From Chara braunii (Eukaryota; Streptophyta; Charophyceae; Charales; Characeae): 42,190 bases of DNA. Location: positions 4,595,300-4,637,489 of the forward strand of contig BFEA01000045.1 in assembly GCA_003427395.1 (NCBI GenBank). The letters run 5' to 3'. A program made the position numbers and the translations under genes. Of the stretch, positions 9,581 to 19,577 are shown piece after piece. Position 1 is the stretch's first letter. Each line of letters starts with the position of its first letter. Under the pieces are notes generated by a model. That model was not told the DNA's origin. It worked only from the letters and a program-made list of their open reading frames with translations, and ran no database searches.

Positions 9581-10577
9581 TGTTGCATACGCGTGAATAC
9601 TTCAACAAGTATGGGCAAAACCAAAGACCAACCAATATAGGATGAGCATGTATGCAGCGGAAGTCTGATAATATCACTCAACACACAAACAATTGTGAGG
9701 TGGTGGGGTCTGAGCCAATCACAAACGATGCTCAGGCCCCGTACATTCATACACAGATGAAAGGTGGGAGGAGAGACGAAGGAGGTGGGAGATGTAGGCA
9801 GCGCCAGATGTCACCGAGATAAAATCCATAGGTCACCGATATTGTAGTCCAAAATGTCATCGAACAAGATCAAAATGTCGTGGACAGTAAGTCACCAATG
9901 TCGGAGACACAGAGTCCTAATGTAACCGGTGTCCAATCTGTGATGCCGCCGAGTATCAATCCCAAACATCTCCAAGGTCTCGAATCCGGTAAGTATCACA
10001 GCCTCTTACCATCGAAGTCCAACACTGCCCTGCCTTGGTCCTAAGCCTTACCTGCAGGATGCAAGGTGGCGCCTGGAATAGAAGTCCCCTGAAGTCGAAG
10101 TCCTCCACAGCTATGGCACCACAGGTAAGTACCAGGTAGGTACCTCACTCCCTCTTTACCCTCAACTGCAGTCTAGCGCTAACTCGCGCTGTTGCAGTGG
10201 TGCTGCGCTCTAAACATAATAGCGCAGCGTTCCTCCGAAAGGCTGATGCTCCAGAATGCCCGAACAGGCAGCCTCCTGGTACCTAAGTACCGGTGTGGAA
10301 AGGTCGGCCTCTATGCTGCGAGGCCGAGCCGTGATCTGAATCGTCAAAAGTGACGATTCAGATTAGACCGACGAGCGACAGCCTCAAGAGCGCCGCCAGG
10401 CCCAACGGTAATGTCGTTTGGGCCTGCCCGTCTGGTCTGGTCGTGATTGTGGCCTAAAGGCCAATCGGTGGGCCTATAGTGGCGCCTCCGGTCTAAAGGT
10501 CCGGCCTTGGGCTTGGACCGCCCTCCGAACCCCTATCTGTTGGGCCTAACCAGGCCCGTGTGACATAGTGTGTAACA
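9581..10577 (-). repeat. E3 5' LTR (997 bp)
   Basis: Homologous to 2341-3543, starting TGTTGCATAC and ending GTGTGTAACA on the plus strand. It lacks the 177-bp block present in the other LTR, and one CACTG remains at the junction. Scattered point differences, a few percent by eye, show that the insertion is not recent. Confidence 0.93.
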
Positions 10578-10582
10578 AGCAA
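10578..10582. repeat. Target-site duplication of E3, right copy (AGCAA)
   Basis: Identical to 2336-2340 and directly abuts the end of the LTR. Confidence 0.92.
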
Positions 10583-11843
10583 CCTCCGTTCGGCTAACTA
10601 GGTGGGGGCCAACTACCATCTCGGTCTCAGCAATTGGGACCTCTGAATGGGAGGATGACAGTCTGCTTGCATCCAAAGTCCCTGTAGAGGCAACTGCTAC
10701 CTCTACTATCACCACATTTAAAACACTGGTCGGTTGCCTTACGCTCATCCCATGTCTTCTCATCAATCCCCATCTGTTCCCAAGGTTTGCCTATAGTGAT
10801 GTCGGGATGGGGTGGATATGGCCGCCAGTTGTTGTATCCTCTTCCTCTACCCCCTGTGGAGTTGGAACGTCTACTCGGTACCGCCTTGGGAGGGGTCATT
10901 CCCCCTTCCTTCCGCGTAGTAGCTACCTTCGCCACTACCCCTCTAGGCAGCGGGTCCTCTTCCTCCACCACGGCTGCGACCTCCTCGTCCGTTTCCACGA
11001 CCCCTTCCTCCTTATCGCCCTCGTTCGTGGGCTGCAACAGCCATATAGTCCCCTCCCTGGGCTAAGTGACTGTTGCTATCTTCTTCTAAACAGTAGTCTA
11101 TCTGGTCGTAGGTGAGTGATACTATCCCTCCTTCGAAGGTGACCAGACGATTGTCTTTTCCGGCTATGTTCCATGAGATCGTGCGATCTCTCCATTTCTT
11201 CCCTGCCCGGAGATCCTTCCAATAATGGCAGTAGTGTGCCTCCTGTAGGAAGCCAGCATGATCGACTGCGACCTTGCTGAACCTTTCATAAGTCATTCCT
11301 TCTTCTTTAGTACGGGGATATAGTTGAGTCCTTAATGGATTTGGGAGTGCTTTGGTAAAGTTGCTCTGAATTTGCTTGGGTGTCAATCTATGTTCCGGAC
11401 ACTTCAAAAGCTCATCCATAGTGGCTTTGAGTGCTGACGCACTCTTCCAATTATGATCACCAATATTCAGGATCAAGGACTCAGTCCTACGGGCCAGGTT
11501 CTTTTCTTCGAACCTTTCTCTAAGGGCTCTAAAAAAGTATTCGATCTGTGTCCGTTCTGAGTACCGGACCATGGTCGTGCAGCCACTCTCCTTCATCAGG
11601 GAGATGGCAAAACTCATCGCATCACCCGCTAAACACGAACTAGCCATTAGCACGCGGTCCCAATACGGGATCTTCCGCGCGTACAAGTAGGTATCCATTG
11701 CAGCTTCCCAGTGGAATACGCTCTCCCCCTCCTTTCCTGTACAAGTCCAAGGCAACTTCACCTTCATCTTCTGCCTGGACTCCTTCGCTTCACTGTCCTT
11801 GTCCTTTTTGGGACCCTTTCCTTTTCTGTCCCCATCATCACCA
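10583..11843 (-). pseudogene. E1 gag, capsid and zinc-knuckle part
   Basis: Minus-strand Gag fragment. It shows KVKLPWTCTGKEGESVFHWE, MDTYLYARKIPYWDRVLMA and LRERFEEKNLARRTESLILN, the core of the retrotransposon capsid family, then a basic/glycine-rich stretch (RGRGYNNWRPYPPHP) and a knuckle start QCFKCGDSRGSS. The knuckle is spoiled: after C-X2-C the expected His and third Cys are out of frame. A frameshift at about 11015-11060 divides capsid from knuckle. The sequence is cut at 10582 by the E3 insertion and continues as protease at 2335. Confidence 0.85.
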
Positions 11844-12610
11844 TCATCTCCTCCATCTCCTCCCCCCCCACCACCAATCTTTAACTTCCTTACTAGCAGG
11901 GTCGGATAATCTTTGGCAGAGGGCTTGCTCTACTTGTTCAAAATACTCAAATATACGGTGATCAATTTTTTCTGAGGCACTACGCAGGAAATTATTCCAG
12001 ACGCCTTTGAATTCCCCTTGATGCAACTTCATTCTATTAACGGTCCGGTGGAGTGCAGCAAGTTCTCATTAGTATGGAGGAGAGTATCTGTGAGGAGGGA
12101 GAGTCTTTCTTCTGTGGCAGCCTGTTTCCCTTTCTGTTCCTGCAGCAGCTTCTGCAACCGCTCCCACTCCTCTTTCATCCTTTTCTTTTTATTATATTCC
12201 TTCCTTTTTGCCGCCACCATCTTATTATTCAATGCTGCTTTCTTCTCCTCCAACAGTAATTTTTTTTCTAGCTCGTCCGCTGCTGAGGCCAACTTTATGA
12301 TGAAGGCATTTTTCTCCTCCTCCGTTTCTTCTGGTAACTCCGCCCGGTAACCAAACTGATCCATCCAGTTCATCGCCTTCAACTGTCGAATATGAATTGC
12401 CCTTGCTTGGCTGCTCTCAGCCCTTTCTTCTTGCGGCTGGGTCCTCCTCCTTTCCAGCCTTTCTTCCACATCTCCTTCTTCTTCTTCTTCTTTTTTCAAT
12501 TCCTCCATCAAGTTCCTTTCTTTCTCTTGCATCTCCTTCTCCATCTGCTGCTTCCCGGCCTGCAGCTTTCTCTTTACTTCCTCCTCCTCCTCCTTTTTGG
12601 CTAGCCGGTG
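11844..12610 (-). pseudogene. E1 gag, N-terminal coiled coil
   Basis: Minus-strand, strongly charged helical sequence: KEEEEEVKRKLQAGKQQMEK, then LKKEEEEEGDVEERLERRRT, then AADELEKKLLLEEKKAALNN and RLQKLLQEQKGKQAATEERL. The heptad-like spacing suggests a coiled coil. A frameshift at about 12040-12060 leads into RMKLHQGEFKGVWNNFLRSA and then into the capsid part. Coiled-coil N termini are also present in E2 gag, so this is a family feature. An unrelated coiled-coil protein is unlikely given the contiguous gag and PBS. Confidence 0.75.
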
Positions 12611-12922
12611 GTCAATTTGAATATGTCACAAGACTTGGACCAGCCCAGCAGCAGCGACACCAGGATGTGGAAGGTACCGATCACCAAGACACTTCAGCAA
12701 GCAATACAGGGCTTAGGGGGGAATGCACTTCACTCAGTGAACGTTCCTTTTATGAAGCTCCTCGTTCGCTCCAATTCGCTCCAGTGCAGCAATGACAGGT
12801 ACGTAATCACCAATCCCTAGCCCCTTCTTCTTCGGCCAAACCTTCTCTTCTTCCCCACTCTCTTATCTGCCTCTCGGCGGGTTTAATCCTTGCCAGCGAT
12901 GTGCAGTGGATGCAGCGAGCTA
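12611..12922 (-). other. E1 5' leader remnant
   Basis: About 310 bp between the PBS and the coiled-coil part of gag. Minus-strand frames are open only in short pieces. No gene was recognised. Confidence 0.6.
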
Positions 12923-12935
12923 TTGCTCCGATACC
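12923..12935 (-). other. E1 primer-binding site
   Basis: On the minus strand TGGTATCGGAGCA follows the LTR end ATTGCA after a few bases. It is the same 13-base PBS as in E3 and has the same initiator-Met type. Confidence 0.8.
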
Positions 12936-13015
12936 AGTTTGCAATGAACCTCCCAGTTCACCACCAATGAGTGCACACAATCACACACCATGCACAAATG
13001 AGATTACACAAAGTT

Positions 13016-13256
13016 CACACTGGAGGCCAGAGAGACGAAGACCAGGTAAGCGCAGCTTTATAATTCCAACAAATTATCATAGGAGCAATTAAGAGTTCCG
13101 GTCACCAGCACTCAATAACGCAGGTCCAAGTAACGTGCACACTGGAGGCCAGAGAGACTAAGACCAGGTAAGCGCAGCTGTATAATTCCAACAAATTATC
13201 ATAGGAGCAATTAAGAGTTCCGGTCACCAGCACTCAATCACGCAGGTCCAAGTAAC
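13016..13256. repeat. 122-bp tandem duplication in E1 LTR
   Basis: Units at 13016-13137 and 13138 to about 13256 both start CACACTGGAGGCCAGAGAGA. They differ at only a few positions. Confidence 0.92.
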
Positions 13257-13764
13257 CGGTATCTTCATTCAGGTAAGTATCTCTTCACTTCACTGCTCTT
13301 CTCTCTCCTCTCACAGTCTTCTCTTTGTCTACTCCCTCCCTGTGTCTTCTCTTCCTACTTGCATGCACTCACACTCTCTACTACTCAAGAACCAACTCTG
13401 AATACACCCACTGCTAACTCTACTAACCCCTCTGAGGCCTACTACTAACTACGAAGCACTGGCGGAGCTATGGCTGCTCCCTCTCTCTCTCTCTACTAGC
13501 GCAGCTCCCTGGCTCAGCGCTTCTGCCCTCACAATAGCGCACAAGTGCACCAGCACTTCCACACTTCATGCGAATGAGCAATCTGCCCGAATGAGGAGGC
13601 TGGCCAGTCCTTATTGTCTTGGACTGAGCTTCAACTCGGCCCAGCCTCTGCTTCTTGGGGCTTGACTTGGTTCTGGTACCACATCCCCACGGCATGTTTG
13701 CTTCAGAATGTCAGGGCCTGGTACTTTTCCCGAATTTCCATTGGTGTGCTGCTGCTTGGGTCTG

Positions 13765-13960
13765 TGAGTCACGACTTTTCAATTGTGGAACATGACTTTT
13801 GACTGTGGATTGTGACTCTTGCCTCTGGGACACGACTTTTGCTTGGGAAAGTGTCTTTTGCCTGTGGGATGTCGACTTTTCGATATGACTTTTCATTATG
13901 ACACGTGACTTCTGCCCCTGGGATGTGACTGTTCATTGGGTGCCTGTTGGACTTTACTCC
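13765..13960. repeat. Degenerate ~20-bp repeat (TGACTTTTG words)
   Basis: At least seven imperfect repeats around the words CATGACTTTTG, TGTGACTCTTG, CACGACTTTTG and GTGTCTTTTG, each followed by a TGTGG/CTGGG-like segment. Confidence 0.75.
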
Positions 13961-14173
13961 TAAGGTACCTGACTGTGACTTCTCTGAAACTGGCCGAATT
14001 TGCCTTTCTTGGCCTAGGATCTGGACCCTGAAATTTGAATTTGGGGGCTGAATCGCTGTAGGCCTATCAGAACAATATACATTCAGATTGTTTGTGCAAA
14101 CAATGGTGGCTGACACTGTGCCCCGTTGTCACTGACATCCTGTCCTCAAATCACTGTACTGACACTATAGGCC

Positions 14174-14283
14174 TCGCTCCACTACTCACGAAGTGGACAA
14201 AACGAGACTGAATCGTCGCTGGAACATGAAAATATACACTGCCATACTCTTTACCTTTTGTGCATATCGTGAGTAGTGGAGCG
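14174..14283 (+). mobile_element. 110-bp TIR element, copy A (MITE-like)
   Basis: It begins CGCTCCACTACTCACGAAGT and ends with the inverted counterpart ATCGTGAGTAGTGGAGCG. The terminal repeats match over about 28 bp with few mismatches. It is the same length as copy B and roughly 70-75% identical to the reverse complement of B by eye. It has no coding capacity. No clear TSD was seen. Confidence 0.75.
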
Positions 14284-14302
14284 TGACCAGACTGTCCATG
14301 CT

Positions 14303-14412
14303 CGCTCCACCACCCATGACATGCACCAACGACAAAAAATATGGCGGGGTATCTTTCCGTGTTCTAGCGGAAGATTCATTCTCATTTTGTACACTTGGTG
14401 AGTGGTGGAGCG
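14303..14412 (-). mobile_element. 110-bp TIR element, copy B (MITE-like), inverted relative to A
   Basis: It begins CGCTCCACCACCCATGACAT and ends CTTGGTGAGTGGTGGAGCG. Its reverse complement aligns along its full length with copy A. The outermost ends of A and B together form a ~40-bp inverted repeat that extends into flanking AGGCCT on both sides. Confidence 0.75.
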
Positions 14413-14531
14413 AGGCCTGTAGTAGCAAGCACTGGCCAAAAAAGTAAGGGCTGTTGCCAACTGCAGCGCCCAACTCCACCCCTCGTCTTGATCTTCTTTT
14501 TTTTCCCCTCCTAATGGCAATAACAGTCCTG

Positions 14532-14998
14532 TGCAATGACTTGCTGATTTTTGCTGCCGAGACTGGCAGCGAGGCTGACACTAACCCGGTAGGTTAGATT
14601 CGTAATTTTTGTTTGGCTGAGGGCTAAACCGAGAGACCTGCCTGTAAGGAAATCCGTGAAGGACAGATCTGCAAATCCGGCAAATTATAGGCCCGATACT
14701 AACCGGATTCCTACAGCTACCCTAATTGCCTATAGCAGGCCCGGGCTACCACTAGGACAGACAGGCCCTAAGTGGCCTATACTGTTAGACGGTCCTATAG
14801 CCTATAGCCGGGTCCGGTAGAGGCCGAGAGGCCGAAACAGCAACGGTACCGGTCGGCCAGTCAGTACCGGTCTAGTTCTCCTGTGTGCAGTGGGGACTCT
14901 GTCTCCTCTCTCCCCATCTCTTGTGCATGTATGGGCATGTATGAGACTGTCTGTGTGTGAGTGGCGAGAAAATTCGTCAGACAACCAAGTTCATAACA
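14532..14998 (+). repeat. E2 5' LTR (467 bp, internally deleted)
   Basis: It starts TGCAATGACTTGC and ends GTTCATAACA. It matches the 3' LTR at both ends but lacks about 608 bp of its middle (the part at about 22132-22739 of the 3' LTR). Confidence 0.9.
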
Positions 14999-15000
14999 GT

Positions 15001-15013
15001 TGGTATCGGAACA
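15001..15013 (+). other. E2 primer-binding site
   Basis: TGGTATCGGAACA begins two bases after the LTR terminus. It is of the initiator-Met tRNA type, with small differences from the plant consensus. Confidence 0.85.
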
Positions 15014-16492
15014 AGATTGGAATTGGAGCGCTGAGGGTTGAGCGTACTGAGGCATGTTCTTCATCCTGACGATATATTGGCGAGAGCTTCATGGTGATTC
15101 ATCTTCCCCAGTACTGAGTCAGCAGGGAAGAAGGTTTTCAGCGGTGAATTCAAGTGTTCAGTGGTTGCACTGAGCAAGCGCACTGAGCCTGTCAGGGCGC
15201 TTGGCAAGGAGTGGCGAGTACAGCGCTAATTCGCCATAGCCAACACTGAGGGTGATACATCGGATTACCCCAGAGTGGCGAATTACCCCTGAGGACATCA
15301 GGGAACCCTGAGCAGCAGCATCCCTGGGTGGTGCTGGGTGAGATTGACATCCTGAATCAATCTCCAGGAAGAATAACCCCATCTGGGGCTATTTTTAGCA
15401 TCAGCGGCTACCTGACACTGTGGCGAGAGATTGTGGTGTTGGCGAATTGGGTGTCACAGGACCAGATATAGAGTATCTGGAGTGAAGGGGTGTATCGCCA
15501 TAGGATCCTGAAGAGGATCAACAAATTGGAAGCAGTTATGTGCGTGGGATTATCTGGGAGAAGCTCTGGAGGAAATTGGCGAGATCAGGGTATCATCAAC
15601 CATAGCCAGATCTTCATCATCACCTGCAAGATTCTCTGCAAGTGAGTCCGTTCCATGCACCTACCTGTATTGCGATCCAGATAGTAGTAGACTAGTGAAA
15701 GATTATGGTCTATCTGTCTGTCAGTGACTGGATATGAAAATCGTAGATTGCATGACAGCCATAGCCATCTCTCTCCCTATCTCCCTCTGCTCATATCTTA
15801 TCATCTGTTGACTCTTTCTAGTCCAAACTTGTCCTGTGACAGTTATACGGTATTGCAATTATCCTGGGATGTTCAGACGGTGAATTCTGTACTGGAAAAG
15901 TAGTGATACTGTGAATTGTTGTTTTGCGCTGAGTCTATTTTTAGCCTGTGCTACCTAGGGTCAGTCATAACTTCAATTCTGTCCGTCAGAAGTCAGTTCT
16001 GTCAGTCCCCAGTAAATCGCAAATTGGAAACAGTCAGTACTGTCAAATCGCAGGGTTGGATTTCTAGTATTTCACTGGGTACAGTGAAAATTGTGATTCG
16101 CCATACCCTAGGGTATGGCCGCCAGAGTCATCAGGGTCTGAAATTGAGTCTGAGCTAGGTTACAGGGTACTTGTCTGCATCGCTTATGGTATTTGATCTC
16201 TCTGTGTCTGTACTAACCGTTTCTATCATTCCCACTGATTACACTTGTTTTCTAATGGACACTGGAATTTCTAGTGGGTCTCTGGAAGACTAGTGGAGTG
16301 ACTGTGTGGCTTACAGTCTACCTCACACCTGACCCCAGAGACGCCCTTCTGACCCCAAACCGTTGATTGCCTACTCACCCACCTACTCCAGTGTTGAGTG
16401 ATGCAGCGATGCGAGGGGATCTGCAAGAATCTGTGTATCGCTGCAATTCTTTCTGCTGTTATTTTATTTTGGGTTTTATTTGAACTGGGAAA
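15014..16492 (+). other. E2 5' leader, non-coding
   Basis: About 1.48 kb with no long frame. The words TGGCGAGA, TGGCGAATT and ATTCGCCATA recur, so some internal repetition is likely. It may hold packaging or dimerisation signals. No gene was seen. Confidence 0.7.
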
Positions 16493-18114
16493 ATGTCGGA
16501 TCAGGGGAATGAGCAGCTGCCACCTGTAGAGGTTGTGGTGAAGGCAGCAGGTGAACAGCCTTCTTCCTCCACTACTCCCCCTCCACCTCTGACTGCTACT
16601 CAGCGGCTGAAGAAGGAGGCAGAAGAAAAGCTAAAGCTGCAACAGGCCAGAGTAGCCGAATTGGAACGGCTGGAGGCTGCTGAGCTAGGGGCTGCAACAG
16701 ATCACTCCAGACGGGAGTATCTGTTGCAGCAGCTAGAGAAGTCGCTCACTGATGATCGGTGCTCCCAGGTCACCAAGCACATGGATGAGATGATCTTGTT
16801 GGAGCACAAGATCACCAGCTCCTAGTTCACAAACTGGGATGATCGTTTTGTGCGGCTGGAATGTCGGGTCGACGAGCTGTCAGCTCAGCAGTCCAAGATC
16901 CTGGACTCTATCCAGGGCTTGTCTGCTCAGCTGGCAGCCGCCAAGCTGATTACTCCTCAGCTCCCTCTGCTGAAACCCAAAACCTCTCCTCCTCCATCAC
17001 CACCTCCTTCCCCTCCTTCATCCCATGGGGATCGGTACATTCTTCCCGGGCATCTACTCCTTCCCAAAAGGCCTCAGCAAAGGCCACCTGTGCTGCTGTG
17101 ACTGCAGCAGACAGAGGTCCCAAGATCCCTGCTCCCAACAAGTTCAGGGGCGATAACCCCAAGACTGATGTTGGGGACTGGGCTGCTGGGACCAGAGCCT
17201 ACTTGAGGGGCTTTGTCTGTGCAGAACAGACCAAGGTGGCAACTGTTTTGGGGCTGCTGGAAGGGCCTGCATTGAAGTGGGCCACCTCAACTTCCAGCAG
17301 TCTGCAGCAGCCGATGGAGGACTGGGTTTTTGGGTTGGGGGTAGACAGACTTCTGCAGGCCTTGGAGGACCGGTTTGCAGACAAGGAGCGGGCCCGCAAG
17401 GCTGCTGACAGGATTTCTCGCCTGGGACAGCAGCGGTACAGTGGCACCCTACAGGCCTTGTTTGCTGAGTTCGAGCAGCTCACCTCCACCCCTGGGCTGG
17501 TCATGGCACCTGATGATATGTTGACCAGCTTTTGCAGGGCAGCGCCTGAGAAGTTCGCTGTTGCACTTTACAACGCTGGGTACAAGGACTGGAGGTCCTT
17601 TGGTCGTGCAGCCCTGGAAATGGAGGCTAAGCTCCATGTCCAGGCCCCAACCTCTGACAGGAGGAAAGGTGCCTTCCCTAGAGGCAACAGAAGGGGAAAG
17701 GCAGCCTTTACTCATGCGGGGTCTGCCTCAGGATCAGATACCGATTCTCAGCCTGATGTGCCTTCAGGGGGGATCGGATCTGCTGCTGAGACAAATGTGG
17801 CAGCAGTAGTGACTCAGGCTGTTTTGGGTGTTCTGCAATCGCAGAGAAAGTTTTCCACCCCCACAGCCTCAGCCACTACCAAGGGGAAGGATAAGGGACG
17901 TCGTCCTCCCGCTTCCCAGCGCCCTAACCTGCCTAGAGACGTCCACATGTCAGCTGACCCTTTCAATCCCTCCACACTCCCCTGGCATGACCTCAAGATC
18001 CAGGAGGGAGTCTGGAGAAGAAGAAAGGAGAAGGGGGTCTGCCTGAGATGTGAGGGACAGCACTTCTTAAAGGACTGCCCTTACATGCCAGGCCCGGGTC
18101 AGTCAAAAAACTGA
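16493..18114 (+). pseudogene. E2 gag (coiled coil, capsid, CCHC-like knuckle)
   Basis: The start ATG at 16493 follows the leader and gives MSDQGNEQLPPVEVV. N to C: a coiled-coil segment (QRLKKEAEEKLKLQQARVAE), a second helical stretch (DELSAQQSKILDSIQGLSAQ), a proline/serine linker, the capsid core (PAPNKFRGDNPKTDVGDWAA, MEDWVFGLGVDRLLQALEDR, DMLTSFCRAAPEKFAVALYN), and a knuckle CLRCEGQHFLKDC with unusual C-X2-C-X3-H-X4-C spacing. An in-frame TAG at 16823-16825 (probably a former CAG) and a frameshift at about 17025-17045 in the linker break it. It ends at TGA 18112-18114, directly after an A-AAA-AAC heptamer. Confidence 0.9.
18105..18111 (+). promoter_or_regulatory. Candidate -1 ribosomal frameshift site (A AAA AAC) at the gag-pol junction
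   Basis: The gag frame reads TCA AAA AAC TGA, so the heptamer A-AAA-AAC is in the correct X-XXY-YYZ phase and lies directly before the gag stop. A one-base slip backwards gives CTG AAA CAG ..., which is exactly the frame of the downstream protease-RT. A possible hairpin, GGGGAC-TGCA-GTTCCC (18125-18140), lies 13 bases downstream, somewhat farther than the usual 5-9. The pol frame has one TAG at about 18164-18166 before the protease, so the present copy could not make full Pol. Confidence 0.65.
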
Positions 18115-19577
18115 AACAGACCCTGGGGACTGCAGTTCCCTCCAGTGTTGCATCTTCATCTATTTAGATAGGTGAATCTGCAGCTGTTTCAGTTGAGACT
18201 GTTTGTGATGATGTGTGTTTGGGGACTGCGCGGGAAGCATCCTTCTGCTATGAGGATCCTGACCCGGATCAGGACCCGGGGCAGGATGAGCTTCAGTCCA
18301 TTGCTGCCTTCTTCTTCCACTTGAAAGAGCAGAAGAAGAAGGGCCTATCTGAACTCATCATGCTTCGGCCACTGATCAACCGCACCAGGATCACTGGGCT
18401 CTTGGACTGTGGAGCCACCCGGAACTTCATATCTCCCAGTGCAGTTAAAAAGCTGCATCTGGGTATGAAAGTTCAGCAGCTGCAGCAGCTGCTGCAAGTG
18501 CGGATTGGTGACTCTACAGTGATCAACATCAGGGAGAAGGTCAAGGGCATCCCTGTGACCTTCGATACTACAGGAAAAGTCAGACACAGTCTGAACTTTT
18601 ACATCTTCCCTGAGCTTCCCTTTGACTTGGTGTTCTCCATGCAGTGGTTGAGGGCAGTCAACCCTAGGGTCGACTGGCAGATCCCTAAAGTTGAACTACC
18701 AGACAGCCAGGGGGTGTATCAGCAATGCGTGATTGTTGCTGAGCACCGCCCTAAGACCTCCTGCTACTGCCTGAGAGCGAGGGAGTTCCATGCTCTCTCT
18801 CGCCAGTACCACCATGAGCGTCTGTTTATTGCTCTGGTCAAGCAAACAGATGCTCCCCCTGTTTCCTGTCCTCCTGAGATACAGCAGGTGGTAGATCAGT
18901 ATGCTGATCTGATGCAGGAGCCCTTTGGACTTCCCAACCGGCCAACCAAGCATCACATCGAGTTGCTGCCTGGAGCGGTCCCTCCCAAGGGCCGCATCTA
19001 CAGGATGTCCCCTGCTGAGCTTGAGGAGCTCAGAAAGCAGCTTGAGACCCTTACCAGCAAAGGCTGGATCAGACCCAGCACATCTGAATTCGGTGCACCT
19101 GTTCTCTTTGTGCCCAAAGGGAACGGCGAGTTCAGGATGTGCATTGACTACAGGGGTCTCAATAAGATCTCTAGGAAGAGTACTGAGCCACTTCCTAGGA
19201 TCGATGACCTCCTAGACATGGTGCAGGGCTGCACAGTGTTTAGCAAAGTCGACCTCAAATCTGGCTATCACCAGATTGAGATGGTAGAGGAGGATGTCTA
19301 CAAGACAACCTTCAAGACCAGGTGTGGGACTCACGAGTTCTTGGTCGTGCCATTCGGACTTTGCAATGACCCAAACACCTTCCAGACTGAGATGCACCGC
19401 ATCTTCAGGCCTTACCTGGACAAGTTTATGGTTGTCTACCTGGATGACATCCTGGTATTCAGCAAAACTGCCAGGGAACATGCGGAGCACTTCAGTCGTT
19501 ACCCGACAGCCAGTATAAGATCAACAGAGAGAAGTCCTCTTTTGGAGTTCCCTATGCCATCTACCTGGGTCACGTAA
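18112..19577 (+). pseudogene. E2 pol part 1: protease and reverse transcriptase
   Basis: In the -1 frame relative to gag. Protease: MLRPLINRTRITGLLDCGAT with the active site LLDCGATRNF, then [108 protein letters not shown], and the intact catalytic box VVYLDDILVFSK. The Asp residues of protease and RT are present. Breaks: a TAG at about 18164, and an indel at about 19495-19510 where a short stretch before QYKINREK is lost and the frame shifts. Confidence 0.92.

Larger units (their letters stand above)
2341..10577 (-). mobile_element. E3: nested, RT-deficient Ty3/gypsy (chromovirus-like) element
   Basis: Complete insertion unit of 8.24 kb on the minus strand. It has a 5' LTR (9581-10577), a tRNA-iMet-type PBS (9564-9576), a long leader, gag with a CCHC knuckle, protease, RNase H, integrase, a C-terminal chromodomain-like segment, a polypurine tract (3546-3560) and a 3' LTR (2341-3543). 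It is bounded by a perfect AGCAA duplication. The RT catalytic core is missing at a junction near 5880. Remaining domains carry frameshifts, stops and catalytic substitutions. It lies inside E1 between gag and protease, so it is younger than E1. Confidence 0.93.
12940..14100 (-). repeat. E1 5' LTR (outer boundary uncertain)
   Basis: The inner end is clear: the plus-strand sequence starts TGCAATGAACC next to the PBS. The outer end is not fixed because the partner LTR is outside the window; candidates ending in CTGACA lie at about 14114-14164. The region contains a 122-bp tandem duplication (13016-13256) and a degenerate ~20-bp repeat (about 13765-13960). Splice-like GGTAAG words recur. Confidence 0.6.
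219..14160 (-). mobile_element. E1: old Ty3/gypsy LTR retrotransposon, split by nested element E3
   Basis: Minus-strand element. In transcription order it has a 5' LTR (12940 to about 14.1 kb), a PBS (12923-12935), gag (about 12610-10583), then the E3 insertion, then protease (2335-1915), linker and RT (1345-240). gag and protease are brought together if 2341-10577 plus one TSD copy is removed. RNase H, integrase and the 3' LTR are missing from the window, cut off at the GA microsatellite. Several frameshifts and in-frame stops show it is dead. The right LTR boundary could not be fixed because the partner LTR is absent. Confidence 0.85.

Noticed and set aside
11698-12795. Plus-strand frames rich in Pro, Ser, Leu and Phe opposite E1 gag
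   Set aside because: They are the antisense of a Glu/Lys-rich coiled coil and have no independent signal.
14898-14940. TGTGTGCAGTGGGGACTCTG as a possible regulatory site next to the PBS
   Set aside because: It is simply the end of the E2 LTR, present in the same position in both LTRs.
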